A program made the position numbers and the translations under genes. From Ascoidea rubescens DSM 1968 (taxonomy: Eukaryota; Ascomycota; Saccharomycetes; Ascoideales; Ascoideaceae), in the NCBI RefSeq assembly GCF_001661345.1, contig NW_017962915.1, positions 933,657-997,656 of the forward strand: 64,000 nucleotides of DNA. Direction: 5' to 3'. Below, piece after piece: positions 32,261-43,092 of the stretch (positions within the stretch are counted from its first letter, which is position 1; each line of letters opens with the position of its first letter). The notes under the pieces were generated by a model. It ran no database searches and was not told the DNA's origin. It worked only from the letters and a program-made list of their open reading frames with translations.

Positions 32261-32812
32261 TTATGTTATCTCTTGTTGATTACTTGATTTTCTTTTTGGT
32301 TTTTTCTCAATTTATCACTGGTAATACAATTAGTCAACAAAAAAAAGGGCAAAGGATATATGCTCATCAAGTGCTTTGCAACTTGTTTCCACTTTTTGGT
32401 CTTTAAGGTTTTCGGAATAATTTAAATTTCCAATCTAAAGCAAACAAAAGGATAAAAAACGTTTACATTGTGTGGGTTGTAATTTGTTGCTACATTGTGC
32501 TGTGAAAAAAGTGTGAAATGTTTATACTTTTCAAGCAAAACCAGGTCTATTGTGATAACAGAAACAGAACTTATTAAACAAATGTATATATACAGTTTAT
32601 AAGCAACAGCTGACATTTTACGACCTAGTAATTAGATTATTAGACAGAATTCCTGTTCCTTATACAGAAGGAAGAAAAAAATAATATTTATAAAATAATT
32701 TGTAAGAGAAAACCGATAAATAAGATGGTGTAAAAGTTATAAAAAGAGAAAGAATGTCTATACAACAAGGTCCAACAAAATTTGATAGTTGCATAGGTAA
32801 ACTTATCAAGAA
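32261..32812. other. Promoter of the phosphoglycerate mutase-like gene and HSP42 3' region
   Basis: AT-rich spacer between two minus-strand genes. No RNA gene, no repeat of note and no GC island is visible here, unlike most other gene starts in the window. Confidence 0.45.
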
Positions 32813-34075
32813 TCACACAATACGATTTTCAAACATATAACTCAGAGCAGGCCTAGTGCTATCAAGAACAGGTTGGCTGTCATGTTCATTAAAAACAGAA
32901 GCAATTTCATAATCACTATCATTATCACTTTTATTTTTACTTTCATTTGAGTTACTAATCAAGTTACTATTTTGATTATCATTAACATTTTGGTTAGCAT
33001 TTTCATTATCATGAGTTGCATCGTCTTTTTTACCATCTTTTTTACCATCTTTTAGCTCTTTGTAATCGATTTCAAAAAAAGAATTGACACTATAATTGCA
33101 TGTCTCTTGAATTTTATTATCAAGACTTTCACTTAACAATTCAGTTGTATCATTAGCTTCTACAGATGAAAGAATTTCTGTGTCAGATTCATTTGGCATA
33201 TCAAATTCATCCAGCGTTTCAGATTTATTTGGCATATTAGATTTATTTAGAATATTAGATTTATTTAGAATATCAGATTCATTTGGCGTATTAGATTTAT
33301 TTGGTGGTATAGCGGTGGCATTGGGAGTTTTTTCAGCGGTTAATTGATTTGAATTTTCAGAAGAATTTTGATTCAACTTTTCAACTGATTTTTGTAACTT
33401 TAATACTTTGGTATTTATATCGGTTGGTGTAATTTTGGGAATAATGATTGATAAAAAGCCATGAGGTAACCAATTGATAGAGATATTTTTTTCGTTAATT
33501 TCTTGGTTATTCGGAAATTTAAAGGATCTTTCAAATAAGCCGAAATCTATTTCTGAGGCAGTTAAATATTTGTGGATATCGTGTTTTTTGTACATTGAGC
33601 CTTTGATAGATAATTCTCTGTTTGATCTTACAAAAGTTAGTAATAATTGAGTGCTTGATTTTGGCGAGATATTGTTAATGTCGTTATTTTTGTTGTTGAT
33701 AGTTTGAGAATTGACATCGGTTTTATCGTCTATGTCAAGAGTAATTGTGTTTTTATTGTTTTCGTCATAAATAAGGCCAGGTATTGAGAGGATGATTTTG
33801 TATTCGTTTGGTTTGTCGTATATGTCGACTTTAGGACTAAAGGGTTGTAGTTTATTAAATGAGGGTTGTGAGATTTTGATTGCGGAAGTGGGTTTCTTTG
33901 AAGGAAGATGAGAAAGACCTGAAAAATTGATTATTTGTGGTTGAAATTGCTTGGGTGATTTTTTTTGTTTTTTTCTTTTGCAGATGTATTTTGAATTATT
34001 GTTGTTTTTGGTATTTTGATAAAGGGATGAAGACTGTTTATGTAGTTTTGCTTCCAGAAGATCCTTAAGGAGGTC

Positions 34076-34149
<74 letters not shown>

Positions 34150-34735
34150 CATTATCATTATCATTATCATTATCATTATTCAAATTGAAATCTGGCTTGG
34201 AATAATTTAAAGAGGAATTTAAAAGATGAGAATAAGAAGGATAATAAAAAGAACTGGAATAAGATGAGTCGTAATCATTTGATGGGGGAGTATTACACAT
34301 ATAATCAGGATACGAATAAATTCGGCAATTTTTTAAGCCTTTGTACTTTCGATTCCTTTGATTGTTCTTGTAGTAGTTGTGATTTTGGACATTATAGTTA
34401 AAACCATGGTCCGGAACCTTTGACATATAGTTATTGTAGTTTTGGGGGTCGCTGATAGAAGAGTAATACTTGGTGTTACTAACAACAAACAACGAAGAAG
34501 CATCGTAAGAAAAGTCTGAGCTGTATCCAAGCTGAGCTGTATCCAAGCTTTTTGTGTTGTTTGGAAAGGAGCAGTGAATGTTATCAATGTCCTTGAAGGC
34601 ATTGCTGTCCCTGTTGGTGGAGATTATGTTGAAGCGAGAGGCGTATTTGGAGATGGCAGGAACATTGGTTCTCGCTAGGTAGAAAGAGGATGAAGGCCCA
34701 AGGCTGTCATTTGCATTGAAAGGTACATAATCCAT
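32813..34735 (-). CDS. HSP42: Hsp42-like small heat-shock protein
   Basis: 640 residues from the ATG at 34735 (MDYVPFNANDSLGPSS); the frame is open to 34777 but lacks an ATG there. Residues ~298-433 form an alpha-crystallin domain: PKVDIYDKPNEYKIILSIPG, then SEIDFGLFERSFKFP and HGFLSIIIPKI. This resembles yeast Hsp42, the aggregate-sorting chaperone, which also has a long disordered N-terminus. Unusual points: the protein is far longer than Hsp42 (375), has Asn-Asp repeats (~185-220), a ~40-residue Asn-rich loop inside the crystallin domain and a long C-terminal tail with repeated NKSN/NESD words. One two-unit heat-shock element (TTCAAGAA, near 34845) lies upstream. Confidence 0.8.
34078..34182 (-). 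repeat. Coding ATT and ATTATC microsatellite
   Basis: Encodes poly-Asn followed by alternating Asn-Asp in the N-terminal region of the Hsp42-like protein. Confidence 0.9.
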
Positions 34736-35111
34736 CGTTATTGCAATTAATATGAGAAAAACATCAGAGAGAGACACTTCTTTTATACGTTTTTGATTAT
34801 TTCTTCATTGAGTTTTAAACAAATAACCACAAGGACTGTCCACTTCAAGAATATGGACGGCTGAAACAAAGTTTGAGAAGTTCCGAAAACTGCGTCATGA
34901 TGCATGTTCCGACTCACATCCGCAACCAAATCCATAGGCGCGTCTCTCCCGCATTTTATCTGAGTTTCAACCGTGCTGCTTCTGCTGCTTTTGCCGCCGA
35001 TTCTGTCTTGGATCTGAGACACACGCGAAGACACCCACAGCCAGGTCCCTGTTCTCCAGACTCTTCAGACTGTTCCTGCCTCGTCCACAATGGCCTTCTC
35101 ATGGCTCGCTA
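34736..35111. promoter_or_regulatory. Divergent HSP42/AUR1 promoter
   Basis: 376-bp spacer. A TTCnnGAA heat-shock element pair is at about 34845-34852. The AUR1 side (34920-35111) is GC-richer and carries two upstream ATGs (35090 and 35101) out of frame with AUR1. Confidence 0.5.
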
Positions 35112-35170
35112 ATGGCTCTCTCTGCTTCCAAACCCCCTCAGGCTCCTCAGGCTCCTCTGTCTCTCGCTAG
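35090..35170 (+). other. Upstream ORF overlapping the AUR1 start
   Basis: ATG at 35090 in good context (CACAATGG), 26 codons, ending at TAG 35168-35170, in a different frame from AUR1, whose ATG it overruns. If the mRNA leader includes it, it would lower AUR1 translation. Confidence 0.4.
35101..35112 (+). other. Minimal upstream ORF, stop overlapping the AUR1 ATG
   Basis: Reads ATG GCT CGC TAA; the last A of the stop (35112) is the first base of the AUR1 ATG, a TAATG stop-start overlap. It lies in the third reading frame. Confidence 0.4.
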
Positions 35171-36137
35171 CTTGAGCTGCTCCTTCAGCATCACCAACAC
35201 CCTCCTTCTGATGCTGGCCCACTCCTGGTGCTGGCTGGACCTGCACTTCTTCGTCGACTGTTGCTCGGTGCTCTTCTTCCTTGCTGTCGACACTGGCCCC
35301 ATCCCTCTCAAGCTCCTGCTTTGCCTCCTGCTCCTGCTTCTCTTGCTTCTTCCCATCACCAGCCAGTTTGTCCTGGCTGCCCTCCCCATCTTCTCCTGGT
35401 TGGCGTTGTTCAACTCCTCCTCCTCCATCTCGCCCTCCTACAGACCCAAGATCCAGGTTTCGGTTTTGCCTTCTATCGAATCCATCCTTTATGGCGATGA
35501 CTTGAGTAACTCTCTTTCGGTTCACAAGAGCTCTTTGTTGGATGTGTTGGCTTGGATGCCTTATGGTCTTATTCATTTCGTTGCGCCTTTCTTGGTTGCT
35601 ATTCTCATCTTCATCAAATGTCCACCAAAGTCACTAAGAGTTTATGCCTTTTCCTTTGGCTACATGAACCTTACTGGTGTCTTGATCCAACTTTTGTTTC
35701 CATGTGCTCCTCCCTGGTACAAGAATCTCTATGGTCTCAATCCTGCTAACTACTCTATCAATGGAAGCCCAGCTGGTCTCACCAGAATAGATGCTCTCTT
35801 CAACCTGAACCTCTACTCCTCCAGCTTCCAAAAGTCTCCAATGGTCTTTGGTGCCTTCCCTTCCCTTCACTCTGCCTGTGCTGTCAATTTAGCTCTTTTC
35901 CTTAACCACATCTTTCCCAACCACTCTATCTACTGGTGCTCCTATGTCCTATGGATATGGTGGTCTACAATGTACCTTAATCACCATTACTTTGTCGATT
36001 TAATTGGTGGCGCTATACTAAGTTTTCTCTTTTATTACTTTTCTACTCTTTTTCTAATGCCTGTTATTAACCACAACATTCCCTCAAGGTGGCACTACCA
36101 CAAAATCATCTATCCATCCCTATCAAATTTATTCTGA
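35112..36137 (+). CDS. AUR1: Inositol phosphorylceramide synthase catalytic subunit
   Basis: 341-residue Golgi membrane enzyme that moves phosphoinositol from phosphatidylinositol to ceramide; it is the target of aureobasidin A. Matches to yeast Aur1 are strong: LPSIESILYGDDLSNSL, LLDVLAWMPYGLIHF, CAPPWYKNLYGLNPANY, and the PAP2-type active-site motifs GAFPSLHSACA and WWSTMYLNHHYFVDL with their His/His/Asp. Yeast Aur1 has 401 residues; the acidic C-terminal tail of that protein is missing here. The 5' third is GC-rich with several CTG codons, the 3' end AT-rich. One CTG (35805-35807) sits where yeast Aur1 has Ile. Confidence 0.95.
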   Translation: MALSASKPPQAPQAPLSLASLSCSFSITNTLLLMLAHSWCWLDLHFFVDCCSVLFFLAVDTGPIPLKLLLCLLLLLLLLLPITSQFVLAALPIFSWLALFNSSSSISPSYRPKIQVSVLPSIESILYGDDLSNSLSVHKSSLLDVLAWMPYGLIHFVAPFLVAILIFIKCPPKSLRVYAFSFGYMNLTGVLIQLLFPCAPPWYKNLYGLNPANYSINGSPAGLTRIDALFNLNLYSSSFQKSPMVFGAFPSLHSACAVNLALFLNHIFPNHSIYWCSYVLWIWWSTMYLNHHYFVDLIGGAILSFLFYYFSTLFLMPVINHNIPSRWHYHKIIYPSLSNLF

Positions 36138-36973
36138 TCTATTCCACATTGTCCTGGAATTTCTTCTTATAAACTTATCAACTATAATCTCTTAAACTTA
36201 TCTGCTCATAAACTTATCAACGTATCAACGTATCAACTTTTATCAACTTTTATCAACTTTTATCAACTTTTATCAACTTATCAACTTATCAACGTATCAA
36301 CCATAAACTTATTGCTTCATCATTTCTTGTTCCATCATAGCATACTCTATCCTATCAATGTTATCAGAAACATCAAAAATACACCAAAATATGGGGTTGA
36401 ATAATCTTAAATCTAAGTTGTTGTTTGCATATGTTAATTAAGGCACTTGGAATTTCATTTACCTTTAAAATGTTGACAAAACGTTTTTTTTCACTTCTTT
36501 TTACTTCACATTTTTTTTTTCTTTCCTTTCCTTTCCTTTTCTTTTCTTTTTATTTACCTGGATAGTTTGCTGATGTTCAATTATCAATCTAATCTGTCAA
36601 ATTCTTTTAGGTTATTCTTCTTAACTCCTTTTACTATTTACTGTTTACAATTTACAATTTACCTTATACAATTTACCTCTTAACACCGCTTCATCTATAT
36701 ACACACAAAACACAGATTATTTATTTATTTATTTATTTATTTATTATTTATTATTTATTACTTTATTACTAAATTATTATGCAATTTTATTAAAATTTAC
36801 TGTCAACACTATATAGAATAAAATAAAATAAAATAAAATAAAAAAAAAAAAATTATAAAATATAGGTTATAATACAAATGCTTCATAATAGGAAATTTAA
36901 AGGAGATAAAACTAAAAAAACTAAAGAAAAGGGGGGGTAAAGAAAAAAAAAAAAGAAAATAATTATTGAAACA
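36138..36973. other. Convergent intergenic region with simple repeats
   Basis: 836 bp between AUR1 and the F-box gene 3' ends. It contains five TATCAACTTT units (36231-36280), CTTTC runs (~36520-36550), TTTA repeats (36718-36745) and AAAAT repeats with poly-A (36820-36852). No gene seen. Confidence 0.55.
36231..36280. repeat. Five tandem TATCAACTTT units
   Basis: Near-exact decamer repeat about 95 bp past the AUR1 stop codon, flanked by further ATCAAC words. Confidence 0.9.
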
Positions 36974-38133
36974 TCATTGCGATAAAAATTCTCTAATAAA
37001 CGCTCTAGCATTCTTACAATTAGATGTAACTTTTAAAACATCTTCATCGTATTGTTCTTCTTCAATAATGTGCTTCTCTTGATCTGATTGAATATTCCCA
37101 ATCAAATCTCTTTCATTGATTTCTTTATCAAATTTTTCAATTTTAAATGCTGACTTAATTACCTCTTCTTGGTCATTTTTATTAACAATATATGGCAAAC
37201 CTTCAACCACTAATTGATTCAAATTTCGAAAATCTGGAAATTGTAAAATTGAATTTGTCAATTGTTTGATATAATGTAAATTAAATGTTAAATATTCATT
37301 ATTTAAAACTTCCTCATTCAACTCATTAAATGAATCAGAGTTAAAATACTTGGACTCATGCTTATTAATATCAAGATAATATTTATAATTCAAATTAAAC
37401 GATTTATCTTGATAAACCTCATTGTAATATGAATTCTCATTGTTTAAACTCGTATTGATTTTATTAATATTTTTTGAAATTCCTGTATCGGTGAATTTAT
37501 CAAACAAATTTTTGTAAAAATTCAAAAACTCGTTATTTTTTATGTATTTAATTTGTTTTCTTTGATTAATCTCGTCCAATTCATCGTAGTTTTCGTTATC
37601 ATTAGGCTGATTATTTTGGGCTAAAAGCCTTCTTTGTCTCATTAATCGGAGTCTATTTCTCAAGATTGATTGAGATAAAATACCATTACGAAATACATCT
37701 TTAAAATAACCTTTGGTGTTGTTATCGTTATTTTTATCATCGACATTATCATATTTGTTGCAGTTGTCATTGCATGCACAATCGTTTAATTCGCAGTTTG
37801 ATTGGTTTTTATTGTTATTGTTATTATTATTATTATTAGCATTGATTTCATCTTTGATTAGAAACTTTTCAATTTTTTTCAAGAAATTTAAACAAGATTG
37901 GCATTGGCAGTAGTTGATTTGCTTTTCATTTAACAATTTTAATTTTTCTTGAAAGGAAATGTTTTTATGTAAAATGGAAACATATTCAATCATTAGATAT
38001 TGAAACATGTACCTTGAAAAGTAACCGTTAAGATAAAAATACTTTAATTTTGATATGTTTAGAGTGTGATTTTGGCGATTTTTGAAGAAGTTGTTCAAAC
38101 AGTTGATAATTTCTCCAAAAATGGACTGATTGT

Positions 38134-38172
<39 letters not shown>

Positions 38173-39688
38173 CGGCGGTGGTGGTTTGATAAATGAGATT
38201 GTTTGTGTTAAAGTCTAGAATGGGATTTGGGTTACTAAAATATAGGGAAATCAAGTGAATATTTGGCAAGTATTCAAAGGAAAATTGGAAGATTTTGTTG
38301 ATTAGATTTGAATTTGAAATTTGAATACCTCTCATGTGAAATTCTTCTAAATTTGTGAAAATATATTTGTTATTGTTGTTGTTGTTAGTGGTGGTATCAT
38401 TTTTCAATAGGAGAGTGAATAAATTGTCATAATAGTTGGTATCATGAACGAAAAAGCTGAGTTTTTTAATGGAGGGATAGCTAATGAAGGATTTAATGAA
38501 ATTTGATTTTGATAAGATTGAAGAGTAAAGAGAGTTTTTGTTTGAATTTGAATTTGAATTTGAATTTGGGTTTACAATTGTATTTTGGATATGTTGTTCA
38601 ATATCGAACGGTTCATTATTATTAGCTGTGGTAAGATTTGTATTTGGATTATTGTCATCGTTTTCGTTTTCGTTTTCGTTTTCATTTTCATTAATGTTGA
38701 TAATGTTACTGTCATCAAAGAATACACTGATTGAGATATTATCGTTCTTTTTGTTCAAGATTCTGTGAAGGTCTAGTAACTTTAGGGTGTTTTCATAGTA
38801 TAAGGGGGATTCGATGATGGGGATACCAAAGATGTTAACATTTTTCAAGTTCTTGTAATCAAAGTAGGAGGAGTGGATTGAGTTGTAGATATTTAGGGAT
38901 TTGTTGAAATTGGACAAGTAATTCTGGTCGATTAAGATTGAATTTGAGTAAAGTAAGAAATTTTTCAAAATTTCCGGCAACTGGATATTATTATTATTAT
39001 TATTATTATTGGTGGTGGTGATGAAAAAATTGAACAACTTTTTAAAGATTAGTTGTGATTTTGAGTTTGAGAATTGGATCTCAGACAAGTTGAAGGAGTT
39101 TAACAAGATTTTGAATAGAATGATTTTTGATAGTTGGACGTAGAATTTGATTAGATTGCCATCGTAGAGGAGATCAAAGTCGATGTTGATTGATATTTTT
39201 TTGATATAGGTGAATAGTTTTTTGTTTTTCGATAGGGAGGATATAAGGCTGAGAAGAATAGATTTGAACTGGTTCAATCTGTTGAGCTCGTAGTTTTTGA
39301 ACAAATCATTATAAGAAGGAGAAAAAGAGGGAGAAATGTTGTCGTTGTTGGAGGTATTGTTGTTGAAAATTGGAGAGTTTGTTAATCTTTTCTGGTTGTT
39401 ATTGACGTTATTCAAGAAAAGCTCGGAGTAATAGGACGTTGATTTGTAGATGATTGGGAAATAGGTCCAATGGTTTGTGAAATTGTTGTGGTTGTGGTTA
39501 TCATTTGAAGGGAAGAGTAGTTTGAAGTCTTGAATATGGATGTTTTTGTAGAGCTTTTGGTTTGATATCTGATTAAAGAACCTGTTTGTCTTTGATAAAC
39601 TGATTAGATCAGACTGGTTTAGGTTGTTGATTATCAAGATCAAAAGATGGTAGGGCAAGACAAGTTCAATACTTTTGTGAGCAAGCAT
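36974..39688 (-). CDS. F-box-like protein, Asn-rich
   Basis: 904 residues. The first ~50 (ELVLPYHLLILIINNLNQ, then LISLSKTNRFFNQISNQKLY) fit an F-box, which would bind Skp1 in an SCF ubiquitin ligase. The rest has scattered hydrophobic-Leu/Asn-rich segments reminiscent of irregular leucine-rich repeats (for example NLEEFHMRGIQISN, LKYFYLNGYF, LNQLVVEGLPYI), broken up by poly-Asn, poly-Thr and Asn-Glu runs. A Cys-containing patch CQCQSCLNFLKK (~590) and CELNDCACNDNC (~630) are curious but not a recognised zinc motif. No orthologue can be named. Confidence 0.65.
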
Positions 39689-41142
39689 TTTATTTTTATT
39701 TTTTTGGCAACAAGAGCAGCAGAAGCAGAAGCAGAAGCAGAAGCAGAAGCAGAAGCAGAAGCAGATGGGGGAATAAAGGTATAATATAAGAGAGAGAACG
39801 ATACGATGAGACTACAAAAGCTTACAAAAGAGAGAAGAAGAAGAGAAAAAAGGTTTGAAGAGACGAAACAAAAGGGAGGGAATTTTGTTGAATTTATATT
39901 AAATCACAAAAGATAAAAGAGAAAATATTCCATTATATGCTCTACCCAGCTGGCTATAAATAGGAAGAGTTGCAATTGATATCAGGGCAGATTAAGCGTA
40001 ACGAGATTTAATCATTTCCATCGCTGTTCACACAGCACCAGTAAAGTTGGCAATGGATTTATCGTTAAAAGTGTTAAAGTATTAAAAGTAAAAGTGAAAA
40101 GTTTATCGCAGTTAGACTTTTTCAGTGTGAATAATAGGATTGCAGTCGCAAAAGAGGTCTAAAGCACTCCTTTGAATGTTTTCGCCCTTAATTCCATCGT
40201 GGGCATTGGAAAGAGGCAGATCAGTAAGGGCATATTCCAGAATATAATCAATTTGATCAATAAGTGGGAACTAAGTTGGAGCTAAGGTGCAAGTAGGTTG
40301 CGACAACATTGAGCAAAGGCTGGAAACGAAAGGACTTCCAACGACAAGTTACAACACCACTCCAAGGTTGCAGCATCGTCAGACACTGCAAGACACTTCC
40401 AGACAGAGGACAGAGAGCGAGGGCTGCTGGAGCCTGGATTAATAATTGCTGGGCTGCTGTTGGCCAGCTCAGGCAGCACAGACAGCAACAGAACAGACTC
40501 TGGCTGGAGCATTAGTAATGCAAGGGCTGCGATTCGCCAGTAGGTCGTGGGATAAAATGTGTATCAGAGTATATGGGGAACAGAGAAAAAGAAGTGAATA
40601 TAGTGTGGTTGTGTTTTCAGGATTTTCGTGCTTTTGTGTTTTTTTTGTTTTAGTCTTTTGTCGTTATTCGAGCAGCAAACCTAATGTGGTGTGTTGTGAG
40701 TATTACCAGCATAAACAGCCCTGGAGATAGTCAATATCTAGCAAAGAGGAAAGAGGAAAGAGAAGAGAAGAAGAAAAGAGAAGAGAAAAAGAAAAAATGA
40801 GAAATATTAGAGTTGGATTTATCTATAAACCAACCAACGCAAAATGTTAATTGAGACGACAATTTAGAAAGTGTCCATTAATTTTACTGAACCTGAAAAC
40901 CATCGAAGAGAAACTAAAAAGAAAAATAAAAACATACAAAGATATGAGGAAATATGGGGAAACATAAGGAAATAAATGATGAGAAAAGTGAAAAAATAAA
41001 GAGATAGAGAAATAAAGAATGATTTATAAATGAGATTAATGAATTTGGATAAAGTTAAATGAGTATGAGTAAGTATGAGTGAGATTGGACGAGACTGGAC
41101 GAGACTAGAGAAGTTTGGGGGAGTTTGGAAGGAGAAATGAAT
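39689..41142. other. Upstream region of the F-box gene; RPN4 3' region
   Basis: 1.45 kb without a recognised gene. Next to the F-box ATG is a GCAGAA repeat (39715-39766). About 40290-40560 is a GC-richer island some 600-870 bp from the nearest start, further away than other islands in the window. About 40740-41130 is purine-rich (GAGAA, GAGTAT, GGACGAGACT words). Short open frames in the island show no family resemblance. Confidence 0.5.
39715..39766. repeat. GCAGAA hexamer repeat in the F-box gene leader
   Basis: About eight copies starting ~27 bp upstream of the F-box gene's ATG; transcribed as TTCTGC units if within the 5' leader. Confidence 0.9.
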
Positions 41143-43092
41143 TCAAACGTATTCAACATGTTCTTTAGCATACTTCATAGCTTCAGAGGCATCGATGGCA
41201 CTTAGACCATGTTTCACACGAAGGTGTCTGCTTAAAGCATCATTTCTGCTAAAAGTTTTTGGGGGATGTATGGGTTTAACTTTATTCTTTGAGGTTTTTG
41301 AGTTTGGAATTAAGGTAGTGTTAGTGTAGTGATTATCATTGTTAGTGCAAGTAGTAGTGTAAGTAGTGTAGTTGTTATTGTCATTGTCATTTTCATTTTC
41401 GTTATCGTCATCGTTATCATTATCATTATCGTTTACGTTGATACTGATATTGACATTGCTGCTCTTTTTTAGAATTTGGTTCAAGTAGGATTTGTATTCT
41501 TGTTCACAGAGATAGCATCTGAAGATTTTTCTTTTTTCAGCATGAATGGTGTCTTGGTGTCTAATCAAATCGTAAGGTCTTGAGAAGCATTTCAAACATT
41601 CTTTGCCAGTCAATGGGTTTTTCAAGTGGCACTGGTGTTCTGTGTTCATGGAGGAAAGAGTATTTATGACCGATGAGTTTGATCTTGATTTGGAGTGGAT
41701 AATTGAGTTGGAAGCGAGAATGTTTGAAGAGGAGGGAAGAGACTTGGATATTGGGTTTGAGTTATTTGTTAAGGGAGCAGAAGATGAACGACGGTTTTTT
41801 CTTTGATTTTTCGAATTGGGTTTGTTTTGCTTTGAGATAGGAAAAGCGTTGATAAAGGGAGAGGAGGGAGAGGATGGGGAAGAAATGGATCTCAAAGACG
41901 AGTTATTTTTGTTGTTGTTCTTTTTCCTGTTGCCAAAGGATGGAGAAAACTCGTTGTCGTAAAAGGAAGAGGAGGAGTAGTCAGAGATTGAAGAGACCGA
42001 GGAATGAGAATGGGAGTAGGAATGGTTTGAGGATGAGTTTATGGATTTGATGGAGTTTGTGTCATTGAAATCTGATATATTTGCATTGGATAGATTATCG
42101 TTAATAGAACTGTCGAATGAGATATCTAAATTGGAAGTATTTAAGAAATGAAAAGCTGAGTTTTCATCATTATCATTATCATCATCATCATCATCTTCTT
42201 CTTCTTCTTCTTCTTCTTCATTACCATTTTTATTATTAGCAGTCGTAGTATTGTTGCTGACATTTATATAGTTGTCAAAATCAATTGAATTATTTTCGAT
42301 ATTTATATCATTTGAGTTATTTATGTTATTTATGTTATTTATGTTATTTATGTTATTTTTGATTTCATTATCAATGTGGGTGTCAATATCCATGTCAATG
42401 TCGATATCGTCGTCGTCGTCATCACTGAAATCGTCATTTATATCTAGATTGTAATCTGGATCGGAAATGTTCATGTAGAGAGACAAGTCATTGTTGATGT
42501 TGATGTTGTTGATGTTGTTGAGGTTGTCGTTGTAATTGAAGTCGTAAGTGTGGTCGTAGTCGATATCACAGATGTTTAATTTGAAATTGGAGTCGGTTGG
42601 AGGGGTTAGAGGTTTCAAAAAGCTCAAATTGAGATCGGAGCTGTTGAGGTTGTTGATGTCGTTGTGGTTGAAGAGGGTTTTTGCGTAGCTGTCTGGATCA
42701 GCGTATTCGTTGAATATGTGGTACTTTTTGGCGAGGGAATTATTTGTGAAAGGAGTAAGAAGCTGGTCGTGGTACCGGTTGTGGTTTTGCTGGAGCTGAT
42801 AAGCGTTGTAGGAGTTGTAGGAGTTGGTGAAGGTGGAGGGGGAGTGGGCGTGTGTGAAGGGAGAGCTGGGGATGTTGAAGTAATTGAAGTGAGTCGAGTC
42901 GACAGTGTCAGAGCTAGCAAAGACAGGCAGGCTGGAGGTGGTGGAGGTGGTGGTGGGATTGCTGGAGGAGTCCAGGATGTCGAGGGTGGGATGGAAGGGC
43001 GAGGAGGCAGCAGGAGGAGCTATAGAGGACAGAGAGAAGCAGAGGTCGTCGTCTTTGGCGTCAGGTCTGTTGTAGAAGGTGGCAGAACTCAT
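41143..43092 (-). CDS. RPN4: Rpn4-like C2H2 transcription factor for proteasome genes
   Basis: 649 residues. The C-terminal DNA-binding part has the Rpn4 signature: CHLKNPLTGKEC then FSRPYDLIRHQDTIH (finger 1, ~484-515), IFRCYLC (~522) and KTFSRNDALSRHLRVKHGL (~610-630), ending AKEHVEYV. In yeast, Rpn4 activates proteasome genes through PACE elements and is itself degraded rapidly. The N-terminal 480 residues are acidic, Ser/Asn/Asp-rich, with long Asp/Glu runs suited to activation and degron roles. Finger 2 is interrupted by a ~90-residue Asn/Asp/Glu-rich insert between its Cys and His pairs. The start ATG lies in a GC-richer patch. Confidence 0.9.
   Translation of the reverse strand: MSSATFYNRPDAKDDDLCFSLSSIAPPAASSPFHPTLDILDSSSNPTTTSTTSSLPVFASSDTVDSTHFNYFNIPSSPFTHAHSPSTFTNSYNSYNAYQLQQNHNRYHDQLLTPFTNNSLAKKYHIFNEYADPDSYAKTLFNHNDINNLNSSDLNLSFLKPLTPPTDSNFKLNICDIDYDHTYDFNYNDNLNNINNININNDLSLYMNISDPDYNLDINDDFSDDDDDDIDIDMDIDTHIDNEIKNNINNINNINNINNSNDINIENNSIDFDNYINVSNNTTTANNKNGNEEEEEEEEDDDDDDNDNDENSAFHFLNTSNLDISFDSSINDNLSNANISDFNDTNSIKSINSSSNHSYSHSHSSVSSISDYSSSSFYDNEFSPSFGNRKKNNNKNNSSLRSISSPSSPSSPFINAFPISKQNKPNSKNQRKNRRSSSAPLTNNSNPISKSLPSSSNILASNSIIHSKSRSNSSVINTLSSMNTEHQCHLKNPLTGKECLKCFSRPYDLIRHQDTIHAEKRKIFRCYLCEQEYKSYLNQILKKSSNVNISINVNDNDNDNDDDNENENDNDNNNYTTYTTTCTNNDNHYTNTTLIPNSKTSKNKVKPIHPPKTFSRNDALSRHLRVKHGLSAIDASEAMKYAKEHVEYV

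Noticed and set aside
35109-35576. 155-codon frame antisense to AUR1
   Set aside because: Gln/Glu-rich mirror of Leu codons in the AUR1 membrane segments.
40446-40730. Small frames in the GC island upstream of the F-box gene
   Set aside because: No ATG context or family similarity; more likely non-coding.
43015-43092. GGTGGCAGA near the RPN4 start as a PACE self-regulation site
   Set aside because: Differs from GGTGGCAAA and lies within the coding start of the gene itself.
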